Below the pieces are notes generated by a model. That model searched no databases and was not told the origin of the DNA. It worked only from the letters and a program-made list of their open reading frames with translations. Shown here piece after piece: positions 50,901 through 59,220 of a DNA stretch of 64,000 nucleotides (position 1 is its first letter; every line of letters begins with the position of its first letter). This DNA comes from Rhyacichthys aspro (taxonomy: Eukaryota; Chordata; Actinopteri; Gobiiformes; Rhyacichthyidae). A program made the position numbers and the translations under genes. The stretch covers positions 2,470,529-2,534,528 of the forward strand of contig CM072159.1 in NCBI GenBank assembly GCA_036850595.1, read 5' to 3'.

Positions 50901-53483
50901 CCAAGTAAGACAAGATCAATTTCTTGAAAGTTTCAAATTCAAATACAAGTTACTGTATTTATTCACATATTGCTAATGTATGCAATTGATTGACTGTGTT
51001 CAATGTAATATCTGACAGTGTCAATAAAATCACGTGTTATTTCTAAAAAAGGTTTTCAAACCAACCTCTGGGCTCCTGGAAGCCTGCTCAATATCTTTAA
51101 ACATTTCCAGAACCGTTCTCTGCTTGAACACTTTGGTTTTCTTCTTGGGAACCAGGCTGTAGGTTCCCATCCTCCTCTTCTTCTTACGGGACACCAGGCC
51201 TCCAGAGAAAGAGCCTAAAGCACCACAACAAAAACTCATTGAACACAGTCTAATCATTATTATTTTAGTGCTACATCCTGCTGTTAGGATAGTGTCCACT
51301 GATAAATTTATGTGACTTGTTTGTACCATTTCCTTTTTTTAATATTTTGCCTGTATGCAACATTTTGAGAACCTTTTGAGAAGACGTTAAGTTCGTGACA
51401 CATGAAATAAAAGCACAACACTGAAGATGATATTATGCACTTAAGGATGTATTACACGAAGGTCTCTAAAAAAAAGTGGAGCTTACAGCCCAAATTCCAG
51501 CTCGTATTAGCTCCAACTCAAGAACTGGGGCTAAAGCACTTTCATGAGCCTGGACTCTGGACTCCCACAGCCAAACTAACACCAGTCCGACTTAAAAAAC
51601 CACGCCATGCGCCTGCAGCCCATACAAGTTGAGCTTTTATTTAATTTAGTCTTAATGGAATAAATGAAGCTGCAAGTGAGAAAGACAGAAGTGACAATAA
51701 TTAAAGGAGTGAACGAGACCATTACCTCTTGCTGCATTACCTGTGTTTTACCAAAGTCACAAAGTGAACTGAAGAACATCAAAGACCACCCAATACAAAC
51801 ATCTTGAAATGTCATTTTGTCTTATTAAATAATTTCACCAGAGACAGTCACGCTGTGGGAAAAATTAAGTAATGGTCCAAACATGTACACAAAAGACAGA
51901 TGATAAAGGACTGTATTATTAAACATTCTAACAAATATTTGTAATCTCATGTAAGCTATCATTTCAATTTATTTTTTCAGTTGGTTAATCATTTTTTTGT
52001 GGTTAGGTGTGGTTCATTATTTAGATAAAACATTAGAAGAATACCACCTAAATTGAGAATATTACAAAACAATTTTGAAGCTGAATGATAAAATCTTATG
52101 TCTGACCGAGTTGAAGTTTGGCAGGAGCTGTGGCGGGAGCAGGGGCTGGTGAAGCTGCAGGAGTAGTTTGTGCTGGGGTGTCTTCAGTTGTTGTGGTAGC
52201 CGTCTGTGTCGTTGGCGTTTCAGGTCGACTTTGAGGTAGCTGGTTCTGAGTGGAGGGCAGTTCTGACAATGATTTCTGGGAGTCACTTGCAACATTAGTC
52301 TCCATCTTTTCAGCTTTGGCACTTTTTGCTTCCCTTAATTCCCTGTTGAGAAGCTGTGGAGAAAATGTTACATGATTGGCGATAAGGAGAACTGGTGATG
52401 GTCAGCAGGTTCTGACATTTGAATTTGAAGACAATACAGACAACATATTTGGTTTCCATAACTGAGCATACATCTACTCCATCATAATAATTATTTGCTA
52501 CACTTTAACTTTAATATAAAATTTCATGTGATTCTGTCTTATAAAAACAATCTACTGATAGCTTAAAAAACATGTTAACTTGGTTATTAAAATGTAAAAA
52601 TAATCAATGTTTTCACTGTGAGCCAAACTCAACAGGTAAGCAAGCAACAATTTCACAAAGTTTTCTAAGCTTTTTGATTGCTATGTTAACATTTTTCATT
52701 GAGTTGGTTAATCTCGGAGGCTTATTCATGATCATGCAGGCAACCATGTTTTTGAACATATAAAGTATGTTTTCAATGGTTTAATGGTATTAATGATACA
52801 GTTCAATTGTTTGATTTTGATAAGTGTTACCTTCTGTGCCGGGCTGACAGCAGGTCGAGACATAGTTTTCCGAGCTCTGTGAACTGTGACAGGTGCTGAG
52901 GGTGGGGCAGGTCCATTTTTAGTTTCCGAAGACCCGTCTCCTGTTGTGAGGCCGGTGCCTGGGTCAGTCCTTAGTGCCCTCGACGCCCCAGAATCCCCAG
53001 ACAAAGACGTTGAGTGGTTTTTGTCCACATTTGCCCCTGCAGTGGAGCAGTGAGTCCTGTGAGGGGACATGTTCCCCTCTGTCTGTGTTTTCGTGAGAAT
53101 AAATCCATTGCTCCCAGCAACAGATCCGTGTGGAGGCTCTGGGTCTGTCGTGCCATTCTCATTAACAACTAGAGTCTTAGTGTTGGCCATTGTAGAGCCA
53201 TGCAGTAGGGTTTTGTGCTGTGTGTCTTCACATTCTTCGCCATTTAGCGTTGCTTCAGTGACAGGGGAGGCCCTCAGTCTGACTGCTACCTCTGCGTCAC
53301 CCTCTGTAAGGAAATCAAACACAAAATGCAGCAATAAATGCAAACATTTCTACTACAGACAGGTGGGTTTCAAGGGTTTCATAAAGTCATACCTGGCTTT
53401 TCCTCTGTGCACTTTGCAGAATCATGTCCCTCTTTCTTCATGGATAAACTTTTGTCCAAGCTGCCTTGGGCCAGACCAGAAGG
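38758..53483 (-). CDS. ehmt1: EHMT1 (GLP), histone H3K9 methyltransferase: 25 exons, 1,284 codons to the stop
   Basis: Euchromatic histone-lysine N-methyltransferase 1 partners with G9a and places H3K9me1/2 in the nucleus. Twenty-five exons join in one frame with no stop; every phase matches. Residues below are numbered from the first exon seen. Domains in order: an H3-like ARKT automethylation motif (174-177), a basic nuclear-localisation block RKKKRRMGTYSLVPKKK, an acidic region, a cysteine-rich module (about 540-620), ankyrin repeats (about 730-960), pre-SET (about 1010-1105), SET (about 1112-1230) and post-SET (C1243, C1245, C1250). The ankyrin cage residues W861, W866, E869 and W899, and the SET motif NHMCEPN, are intact. 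The protein is close to the human length of 1,298. Exon 1 with the initiator ATG is not identified and probably lies beyond 64000. EHMT2 is excluded by the GLP-type basic block and by synteny. Confidence 0.97.
39063..39238 (-). CDS. ehmt1: EHMT1 exon (SET core, NHxCxPN motif)
   Basis: 176 nt, donor GTAAAA. It encodes YCIDARFYGNISRFLNHMCE and PNL, the cofactor-binding heart of SET, then RFPHIAFFASENIKAGEELG. Two acceptors six bases apart (CAG at 39241-39239 and 39235-39233) would include or skip residues P-Q. The longer form keeps the usual family spacing. Confidence 0.97.
39421..40220. mobile_element. Non-autonomous hAT-like element in EHMT1 SET intron
   Basis: The 800-bp element starts TAGGGCTGG and ends CACATCCCTA, short inverted ends typical of hAT elements. 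It carries CGATTAAT-type internal sequence (TGCGATTAATTAC, CAATCGATTCACAT) often seen in fish hAT copies. Flanking eight-base repeats GTTATTAC (39413-39420) and GTGATTAC (40221-40228) match at seven of eight bases, as expected for an hAT target-site duplication. No transposase frame remains. The intron lies between the two central SET exons. Confidence 0.75.
40602..40680 (-). CDS. ehmt1: EHMT1 exon (SET, YVGE motif)
   Basis: 79 nt with acceptor AAACAG and donor GTCAGT. It encodes YVGEIISEEEAEMRQNDAYL and FSLDDK, the segment of SET between the two cofactor motifs. Confidence 0.96.
41082..41168 (-). CDS. ehmt1: EHMT1 exon (start of SET)
   Basis: 87 nt, acceptor ACCCAG, donor GTGAGT. It encodes RARLQLFRTKKKGWGVRALQ then NIPQGTFVCE; GWGVRAL is the first SET motif. 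The run of nine A bases (on the minus strand) at 41144-41136 gives T-K-K-K where human GLP has T-R-D-M. The frame is intact, so this is a true substitution rather than an obvious sequencing slip. Confidence 0.95.
41555..41670 (-). CDS. ehmt1: EHMT1 exon (pre-SET, second half)
   Basis: 116 nt, acceptor TTTCAG, donor GTAAAA. It encodes NGRLLPEFCREEPPLIFECN then HACSCWRTCKNRVVQNGLR. The CN-HACSC-W-C cysteines belong to the pre-SET zinc cluster. Confidence 0.96.
41994..42071 (-). CDS. ehmt1: EHMT1 exon (pre-SET, first half)
   Basis: 78 nt, acceptor CCTCAG, donor GTAATG. It encodes YCVCKDDCSASICMCGQLSL and RCWYDK, holding five pre-SET zinc-cluster cysteines. Confidence 0.96.
42153..42297 (-). CDS. 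ehmt1: EHMT1 exon (ankyrin-SET linker, first pre-SET cysteines)
   Basis: 145 nt, acceptor TTCACAG, donor GTAGAG. It encodes the linker starting SDIALGQEAVTIPCVNSVDS and ending NCVTSPMNVDRNITHLQ, ordered as in human GLP. Confidence 0.96.
42583..42750 (-). CDS. ehmt1: EHMT1 exon (last ankyrin repeat and linker)
   Basis: 168 nt, acceptor TCTCAG, donor GTCAGT. It encodes LFLSRGADVFLKNREGETPI then a cysteine-serine and arginine-rich segment, including RRDRDRNIKFHTNHE. The second half diverges from the mammalian sequence, as expected for the linker. Confidence 0.95.
43437..43591 (-). CDS. ehmt1: EHMT1 exon (ankyrin, methyl-lysine cage)
   Basis: 155 nt, acceptor GTTGTAG, donor GTAAGT. It encodes EENICLHWAAFSGSAEIAEL and LLDAQCNLQAVNIHGDSPLHI. 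W899 is the fourth residue of the aromatic cage that reads H3K9me1/2. Confidence 0.96.
43723..43827 (-). CDS. ehmt1: EHMT1 exon (ankyrin, methyl-lysine cage) with a weak donor
   Basis: 105 nt. It encodes DDGGWTAMIWATEYKHVDQV then RLLLSKGADISIRDK; W861, W866 and E869 are the other cage residues, at the spacing seen in GLP. Acceptor TTCTCAG. The donor is AAG|GTTTTTTTTTC, with no A/G at +3 and no G at +5. Confidence 0.95.
44116..44217 (-). CDS. ehmt1: EHMT1 exon (ankyrin repeat)
   Basis: 102 nt, acceptor GTTCAG, donor GTCTGT. It encodes DVEGFTCLHLAAKSGHYNIV then EHLLTIGLMDINCQ, a full ankyrin unit. Confidence 0.96.
44530..44652 (-). CDS. ehmt1: EHMT1 exon (ankyrin repeat)
   Basis: 123 nt, acceptor GTCCAG, donor GTACAC. 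It encodes AGANLDMCDEDQRTPLMEAC then ENNHMEIVRYLLRAGASAIHK. Confidence 0.96.
44833..44939 (-). CDS. ehmt1: EHMT1 exon (ankyrin repeat)
   Basis: 107 nt, acceptor CCTGCAG, donor GTGAGA. It encodes VDGIDPNFKMDSQNKRTPLH then AATEAGHLDICHMLVQ. DGIDPNFKM is almost identical to human GLP. Confidence 0.97.
45277..45359 (-). CDS. ehmt1: EHMT1 exon (start of ankyrin domain)
   Basis: 83 nt, acceptor TGTCAG, donor GTCAGT. It encodes PKKLRFHPKQLYLSAKQGEL then KKVLLML, the capping segment before the first ankyrin unit. Confidence 0.96.
45456..45659 (-). CDS. ehmt1: EHMT1 exon (linker before ankyrin domain)
   Basis: 204 nt, acceptor TTCCAG, donor GTATGA. The first two thirds is a variable serine-rich linker. 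It ends RETLESILLALDAEK, which matches KETLESALIALDSEK of human GLP. Confidence 0.95.
46333..46565 (-). CDS. ehmt1: EHMT1 exon (cysteine-rich module, second half)
   Basis: 233 nt, acceptor TCCCAG, donor GTAAAC. It encodes GTFMECQPDMSISHHFHRAC then ASVLKGQSFCPHCGEE, cysteines and histidines of a RING-like zinc module, then KAKEVTIAKADTTSTV, and a proline- and threonine-rich segment. Confidence 0.97.
48326..48603 (-). CDS. ehmt1: EHMT1 exon (cysteine-rich module, first half)
   Basis: 278 nt, acceptor TTTTAG, donor GTGAGT. It includes ELPLCSCRMETPKSREI, then MRPSNSVQLLVLCEDHRSGM and VKHQCCPGCGYFCRA. The CxC and CCxxC groups belong to the zinc-binding module specific to G9a and GLP. Confidence 0.97.
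48823..48966 (-). CDS. ehmt1: EHMT1 exon (variable linker)
   Basis: 144 nt, acceptor TTTCAG, donor GTGAGT. It encodes a glutamine-, serine- and proline-rich stretch starting DSELADQTEAPVQPQSSEEK. Its identity rests on phase and position, since the sequence is poorly conserved. Confidence 0.88.
49630..49732 (-). CDS. ehmt1: EHMT1 exon (basic segment after acidic region)
   Basis: 103 nt, acceptor TCTCAG, donor GTGATC. It encodes STGSNMKKKLKKKMKGDNAW then LRPSRKRKRRLKPK, matching the KKKFLKR...W-IKPARKRRRRSRKK region of human GLP. Confidence 0.94.
49819..49890 (-). CDS. ehmt1: EHMT1 exon (acidic region)
   Basis: 72 nt, acceptor CTTTAG, donor GTAATA. It encodes 24 mostly acidic residues, AVEEQETEESAEEEGEEEG then TESDL. 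The TESDL end aligns with DESDL of human GLP. Confidence 0.9.
50590..50748 (-). CDS. ehmt1: EHMT1 exon (acidic region)
   Basis: 159 nt (53 codons), acceptor TTTAAG, donor GTGGGA. It encodes VKHTNINGEKVENMFEEEES, further glutamate-rich sequence and a polar end. Acidic composition, phase and position match GLP; sequence identity is low. Confidence 0.88.
51066..51214 (-). CDS. ehmt1: EHMT1 exon (basic NLS block)
   Basis: 149 nt, acceptor GCTTTAG, donor GTTGGT. It encodes VSRKKKRRMGTYSLVPKKK and TKVFKQRTVLEMFKDIEQ, nearly identical to human GLP and specific for GLP over G9a. This is the main nuclear-localisation stretch. Confidence 0.97.
52107..52353 (-). CDS. ehmt1: EHMT1 exon (low-complexity N-terminal region)
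   Basis: 247 nt, acceptor CTCCACAG, donor GTCAGA. It encodes LLNRELREAKSAKAEKMETN, then a threonine- and glutamine-rich and an alanine-proline-rich segment. It shows little sequence identity to mammals; the call rests on phase and position. Confidence 0.9.
52831..53303 (-). CDS. ehmt1: EHMT1 exon (N-terminal, ARKT histone mimic)
   Basis: 473 nt, acceptor CTTACAG, donor GTAACA. It includes NGTTDPEPPHGSVAGSNGFI, close to VIGSNGYIL of human GLP. Near its end VHRARKTM at 52884-52861 contains the H3K9-like ARKT, the automethylation site known in G9a and GLP that recruits chromodomain proteins; the target lysine is K176. Confidence 0.95.
53393..53483 (-). CDS. ehmt1: EHMT1 first exon seen (probably exon 2)
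   Basis: 91 nt, acceptor CCTTCAG, donor GTATGA. It starts on a codon boundary, PSGLAQGSLDKSLSMKKEGH then DSAKCTEEKP, and its phase joins the next exon exactly. There is no Kozak ATG at its start, so an upstream exon with the initiator must exist. The internal ATG (S-M-K-K) could start a shorter isoform. Confidence 0.8.
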
Positions 53484-54998
53484 CTGAAGGAACAAATAAC
53501 ACAATAATTGTGACCCATTATTCTAAATTAAACATAATCTCAAAAAGTCCTTTAATTACTGAATGGCAGAGTTGAGTAAAAAATGCAATATGTTGAGCTG
53601 AACAGTGACCTTAACAACCTCCATACGGTCAGTTTTTTAGGTTTGGAGTTTTTACCACTGTCATCAGGTAGAGATACAATCTGCCCAGAGGTAAAAAAGC
53701 CCTTTATTCCCACAGTCATCAGCAACTTAAAGTCATCTTTTTAATAAATTATGTTTCAATTATTGCATTCCTGTTCCTTAACTAGCACCTTAAATCTTGT
53801 TGCCCGCTTTGGTTTTCTTTGCTGTTATTTTGTTTCAGATCAGTTTGCCATGTCTTCTTTGAATAGTGACTGAGAGTATGTTAGTCACTTCGACAGCATT
53901 TGATTCAGAGGAAGGGGAAGAAATATGGCCCGAAAATGTGCTGATTTTGCGTCACATGTGCACATCTGTACCAGTTACTTGCACTCCTCCCATAGTCATT
54001 TGGCAAAGGCTATTACCAAAATTACCAAAACAAATCCTTATGCAGTTTAGATCACAGGTCAGAAATGACATACATTGATGCCTTGTATGAAAGTAATTCG
54101 TTCATCGGCGTGTCCAGTCAGCAAGTTGTGAAAAGCATTTCATGAATGAAACATAAAGCTAATAAACTTTAACCATTTCTGCAAACAACTGCATGATATT
54201 GACAGAAAAGTACAAGGTACAATCTGCAGTGGATCTTGGGAATTTAAAAGCTAAGCTCCACTAGGACCATCCCTTTAATAAGAAGAATAGAGGAATAAAC
54301 AGATCCAGATGAACCAACATCATGTGTCAAAAGGCAACACTTTGATGTCCCACAATGGATTTAACAACTGCCTGAAACAGATGACATTTTAAACAGCTCT
54401 GAAACCAAAGATGTGCCAGACCATGCCAGTTCTCTCCGCTCGTGAATATGATTGTCCAAACTTAGCAGAGGAAATACGTAACTCTAATGAAAACCCTTGA
54501 TGATTAAACAAGTCCCAGCGAGGATAGACTGAAACCAAAAGGAATGGAGATTTTTCATCTCTTAATCCTTTTTTTTACTGCACCAAAGTGACAAAAGGAG
54601 CAAGAGAACAAAATTATCTCTAAAGCATGTAAAAAATACTTTCTGCAAACTGTCACAATCCCAATCCTCAAAAACATCCCTGTTTCCATACAAGCTGAAT
54701 GTTTCTGACGTGAGCCATGAAAAAAAACACCAACATCCACACAAAAACCTAGGAAGAATATAAAGCAAACACTAGCCGATCCAATCCAACTATGATTTAA
54801 AGAACTGACACAAATAGATACTATGAATGAACCACAAGAACCAAGATTAACTTTCTTCTCTAAAATCTGAGGCCACTAGAATGAAGCCTGAACTACACCA
54901 CAATCAGAGAAGAGGTCCGTGATCTGTACCCAGTGTCCTTCTGGAGTCAACCAATTTCAGAGAGAATAACTACAGTGAAGAATGTCATAAATACTCTT

Positions 54999-55180
54999 CC
55001 CCCTAGTGGTGTAGAGCAGGATAACAATGGAAGGAGGAGGAGGGAAGGCCCATGAGGTTCAGGCTGTCTGCAGATCTCCGCCATTTTACTGACACACAGC
55101 AGAGGTGGTCATTTCAAAGGTTTACCACTAGAGGGAGAGGAAGATGATGGCGTTTAGGATTGAAGGTCCTTCAAAAGGAT
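54999..55180. repeat. Regulatory-like module, copy 1 (no CRE)
   Basis: Left motif CCCCCTAGTGGTG at 54999-55011, YY1-like CCGCCATTTT at 55078-55087 and right motif ACCACTAGAGGG at 55124-55135. Where three other copies have a TGACGTCA site, this one reads ATAACAATGG. Left and right motifs are near-inverted copies of each other and resemble the CTCF core on opposite strands. Confidence 0.85.
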
Positions 55181-55929
55181 GCAGAATGTTGAGCCAGTTG
55201 TGGGGTGGCTTTTAAGGAAGGTTTAGAACGGTTATACACCATATCTCTAATAACATCCATTTCAGATCCTATCACTTCCCAAGGAGTTCCTCAGTTCTTC
55301 TTTTATGCTCCTTTCTTTGATGATGATGGGGAGCACACGAGCTATGTTCGTCACTCCTCCACCGGCAAACAGCAATCTTTTCCCCAGTTATCTCTCTGGA
55401 CCACCTTCTGTGTCCAGGCCCCAGCACTCAGGAGCTGTTTCTCCTCTTACACACAGCTAAGACACAAACATACGACTGCAACATGTCTGCTTTTTTGACA
55501 TCATTAGGCTCCTTAGGTGTTACAAGGGCTAATCTTTATATTATATGAGCATATGAATGGGTCATTGTAATCCTCTGCAGAGCTTGCTCAAACTTCAACA
55601 CACAACACCACACTACAGGTGTCCTTGATAGGAAATTGGAATAAGGCTGCAACTACAGCATGTTTACAAAAGAGCACCACTCCTCATTAAAAATTCATAA
55701 AAAAATGCACAAACTTCAGTATACTTTTAGTTTTACTCAGAGTCTGGGCAGATCATGCTCCCACAATGCTCTTGGAGATGTTGTCACAAACCCTACTTTT
55801 TACTTGGGTTCACTGTCATTCATTCATTGTTACTGCTCAACCATAGGAGTTGCTGATGCCTGCACTAGTTACTAGAGGGTAGACACTTAAAGAAAGGCAA
55901 AAGACAAATTTACACCTTCATTCATTCCT

Positions 55930-56070
55930 AGAAAAATATCTTGGGACAGAGAGCGGAAGTCAGAACCAGAGAGAAGCACAGAAAACACTCAAACTCCACA
56001 CAGAGAGGCTGTGGCCTGAGATGAATCTGACTATTGTGCTGTAAGGCAGAAGGGCTAAGTATGTAAAGCC
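55930..56070 (+). repeat. Decayed common fish repeat between modules 1 and 2
   Basis: AAACTCCACACAGAGAGGC and GCTGTAAGGCAGAAGGGCTAA recall the 3' part of a widespread teleost repeat. Similar decayed blocks recur at 57655-57800 and 59080-59220, again between modules, so this block seems to be part of the larger duplicated unit. Confidence 0.5.
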
Positions 56071-56808
56071 CTCTTAGTACACATTTATTTGTTTTGGGGA
56101 AAAATAATTTCTACTGAAAATCAAACATTTGTAAAACCAATGAACGAGTGAAACAGTATGTAAAGCAGAGAAAACATGGAAACATAAAAATGAGATTCAC
56201 AAACAATAGTGCTGAGGGCAGGACCAACTCAAAGCAATTGTCCCAAAGCAAAAGAACAGTTTTTTAAAAACTCCAACTTCTACAAACACAGCTCCAACAA
56301 CAGGAGAGTTTGTCCACCTTTTTGTCCAAAGCTAAGGCCTTGACCAGATCACAAATTGCACCAAAGACAGAGCGGAACAATAACAACAAATGTTCCTAAA
56401 GCAAAATAAACACCTTCAATATATTCAGCTGTCATTTTTAAAAGATTATTAACAGCATAGATGAAACTAAAACCAACAAGAACCAGGGTGCCTAACTTGT
56501 TCACCTGGTAAAGCGTGTACCACATACTCAAGTGACCCAGGTTTGATTCTAGCTTGGGCGAATGTCATTGGATGTCATTCCCTTCTCTCACCCTGATTCC
56601 TGTTAATCTACAATGCATCCATCAAATAAAGGCAAGAGCCCTTCTCTCCTAACTCCTCTCCTTAATGTCTCTCCAAAATCTATGCTGCACCAAGTTCTGA
56701 GCAGAGTCCAGCTATGTTTACCAGAGTCCATCTGGAGTGGACCAAACCTGTAAGTAAATAACTAAAACCTGCAGTGGAAGAATGAAACGAAGAGATGGGG
56801 TTATAGCA

Positions 56809-57000
56809 CCCTTCTAGTGGTGAAGAGTGGGATGACGTCAATGTAGAAACAAAGAGGAGGTGGAGAGAAGGCCCATGAGGCTCAGACTGTCTGCAGATCT
56901 CTGCCATTTTACTGACACACAGCAGAGGTGGTCACTGCAAGGTACACCACAAGAGGGAGAGAAAGCGATGGGCTTAGGACTGGATCCAAATGGGGACCAA
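56809..57000. repeat. Regulatory-like module, copy 2 (with CRE)
   Basis: CCCTTCTAGTGGTG at 56809-56822, perfect CRE TGACGTCA at 56833-56840, CTGCCATTTT at 56901-56910 and ACCACAAGAGGG at 56945-56956. It is the most diverged copy at both outer motifs and at the YY1-like site. Confidence 0.85.
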
Positions 57001-57654
57001 AGATTCAGGAGAGAATATGATGGGTTAGATGGTTCAAAAGATGCAGAATGTTTAAAGAGCATAACAAAATAACCTTAAGCCAACTGAGGGTAAGGGCTCA
57101 ACACTAAGCAAAACACAACTGAAACTATTGGACAAATCAATACTGAGAATGTAATGTGCTTGTGTCTTTTGAGTTTGTGTATTGCATGTGTTTTCTCATG
57201 TTTGATGGAGGTCACAAAAAGCACAAGACATTTATTTACAGAGTACGTAAATATGTGAATGATGATGCCAATGACTTGAATGATCATTTCTTAAAGCACA
57301 ATATACATTACTGACCTTGATTGGATTAATATTGTAACAATAATGTCCTATAGTTGTTGCCTTAATAATAACCCAATATCTCAATATCTCAAACAGTGCC
57401 AGGTCTATCTCATAAACAATAAAAGAACATAAAAACTTTCCTCAAACTCTATCCAGTCTGGCTTCTGCATTTTCCCACAGTCCACAGTAGGAGATCTGTT
57501 ACAAACCCAGCTCGAGCTTTTAACTACTTATATTCTGAGGGGACTGAAGAACCCTACATTTATCAGTGAAGCCATGTTCTTGTGTTATTCATCTGTTCAT
57601 TTGTTATTGCTTTTCCAAACAGATCATAGTGACTGAAGGTAATGGATTTCAGAA

Positions 57655-57800
57655 AACACACTCTCATTCATTCCCTTGAGACAATTTCAAAGACAAACAT
57701 GCATATGTTGTGGAAAAACACACTCTTCAAGGCACTGACTGGCTAGCCCAGAATCAGACTGACTTCATCTTACTGTGAAGCAGAAGTGTTAACCTCTGTG
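57655..57800 (+). repeat. Decayed common fish repeat between modules 2 and 3
   Basis: It shares GACAATTTCAAAGACAAACATGCAT and the TACTGTGAAGCAGAAGTG end with the block near 55930 and, more clearly, with the repeat at 36130. Each string here is split by substitutions. Confidence 0.5.
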
Positions 57801-58458
57801 CCTCTGTGTAGCCTTCTTCTTGTTCTAGTGAAACCCCGTCAGCGCAACTATACAGCATGACTATATGTTAAAGCAAAGGTTCCTTTTACATATAGGCATG
57901 CTGTACAGACTACAGCACATACACATAAACTACTCAATGTAAAGGACAGAAAGCATGTTTTATTGCAATGAGTCCAACCTTCTGCTTTTGAAACTGTAGT
58001 GTTGACAGCTAATTTCAAGGTCTTCATTTTCATGAAGCTGTCTTAATTAAAACAATACAAAACAAACCCAACAACTTCAAAGAGAAAACAGTTTCTCCTC
58101 AATTTCTGTCAAAAGCTTTGGCCGTGGCCTGGTAGCAAACTTCATCAAAGACAGTCAAGGAGCCAAAAAAATTGTAAACAGTAAAAACAGTTCCTGAAGC
58201 AAAGTAGACTAGACTAGACAGACTGCTTTATCTGCAATTTAAAAAACATTAACATCAAGCTTCAGATTTAACTGAAAGTAAACCAGGACCAGGACGATCT
58301 CCTTTCTTTAACCTTTCCCGAAGCCCAATGCCTGTGGAGTGAACCTTTCACTGCACCAAGTAAAGAGCAGAATCCAGTGATCTGTCCAACCTCTGAAGGG
58401 AGTGGACAAACTAAATCCTGCAGGAGAAAAATAGCACAAAGAGATTGGGTTCTAGCGT

Positions 58459-58650
58459 CCCCCTAGTGGTGGAGAGTGGGAGGACGTCAGTGCAGAGAGA
58501 GGGAGGGGGAGGAAAGGCCCACAAAGCTCAGGCTGTCTGCAGATCTCCGCCATTTTACTGACACACAGCAGAGGTGGTCACAGCACAGGTTCACCACTAG
58601 AGGGAGAGGAAGACGAAGGGTTTTAGGACTGAATCCAAATGGGAATGTTT
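58459..58650. repeat. Regulatory-like module, copy 3 (half-CRE)
   Basis: CCCCCTAGTGGTG at 58459-58471, GGACGTCA at 58482-58489 (one base off the palindromic CRE), CCGCCATTTT at 58547-58556 and ACCACTAGAGGG at 58593-58604. Confidence 0.88.
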
Positions 58651-59079
58651 GGTTCCCAAGAGCTCAAAAACAGAAGATATTTGAAAGATTTTAGATGGTT
58701 CATTCAAGCCAATTATGGAGTGGCTTTTACAGAATAATGTCAATTACATTTATTTACTATATTATTCACTTAACAAATTTTGGACTAATACTGCAAGACC
58801 TGGCAGCAACAATATAAATTAATTTAAAAACAGGACCAATAAATCTCCTTAGTTTTGTTCAGTCTGCAACGGGAGATCTTGTCACAGAAAGCCTCAAGAA
58901 CAAGCCGACACCTGTATCCATTCTGAGTAAAATAAAAGCAAGAACACTCATTTTATTTTGAGGTATATTTTCAACTTTTCAGGTTATTGGGAGCTTGTGC
59001 ATCAGCTGCTTGAAGCCTGAGGACAGCCTTGGACATATGCCAGTTAATCACAGAGACCCATTCCCAGGAGACATTCAGA

Positions 59080-59220
59080 GTCACCAGTTCACCTATTTAT
59101 GGACATGGATTGAAGATGGATATGAATTGAGCTAGTAGAGAAATGTGGACAGCAGAGAAAGACCATGACTATCTGTGAGACAGAAGCACCAACTGCTCTG
59201 CATCTCATTGAAGCAACCAG
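59080..59220 (+). repeat. Decayed common fish repeat between modules 3 and 4
   Basis: AGAGTCACCAGTTCACCTATTTATGGACATG and TGTGAGACAGAAGCACCAACTGCTC blocks keep the order seen in the intact teleost repeat. It is a third inter-module copy. Confidence 0.45.

Larger units (their letters stand above)
38936..53392 (-). other. ehmt1: EHMT1 introns 2-25: sizes and contents
   Basis: All are GT-AG. Most are 80-700 bases. The larger ones are 46566-48325 (1.76 kb, AT-rich, nothing recognised), 39239-40601 (1.36 kb, contains the hAT element), 51215-52106 (0.9 kb) and 49891-50589 (0.7 kb). The intron at 45360-45455 holds an ATATATAT run. No nested gene was found. Confidence 0.9.

Noticed and set aside
53069..53575. 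168-codon plus-strand frame
   Set aside because: It lies antisense to two EHMT1 exons and the intron between them. The minus-strand frame has correct phases and GLP motifs.
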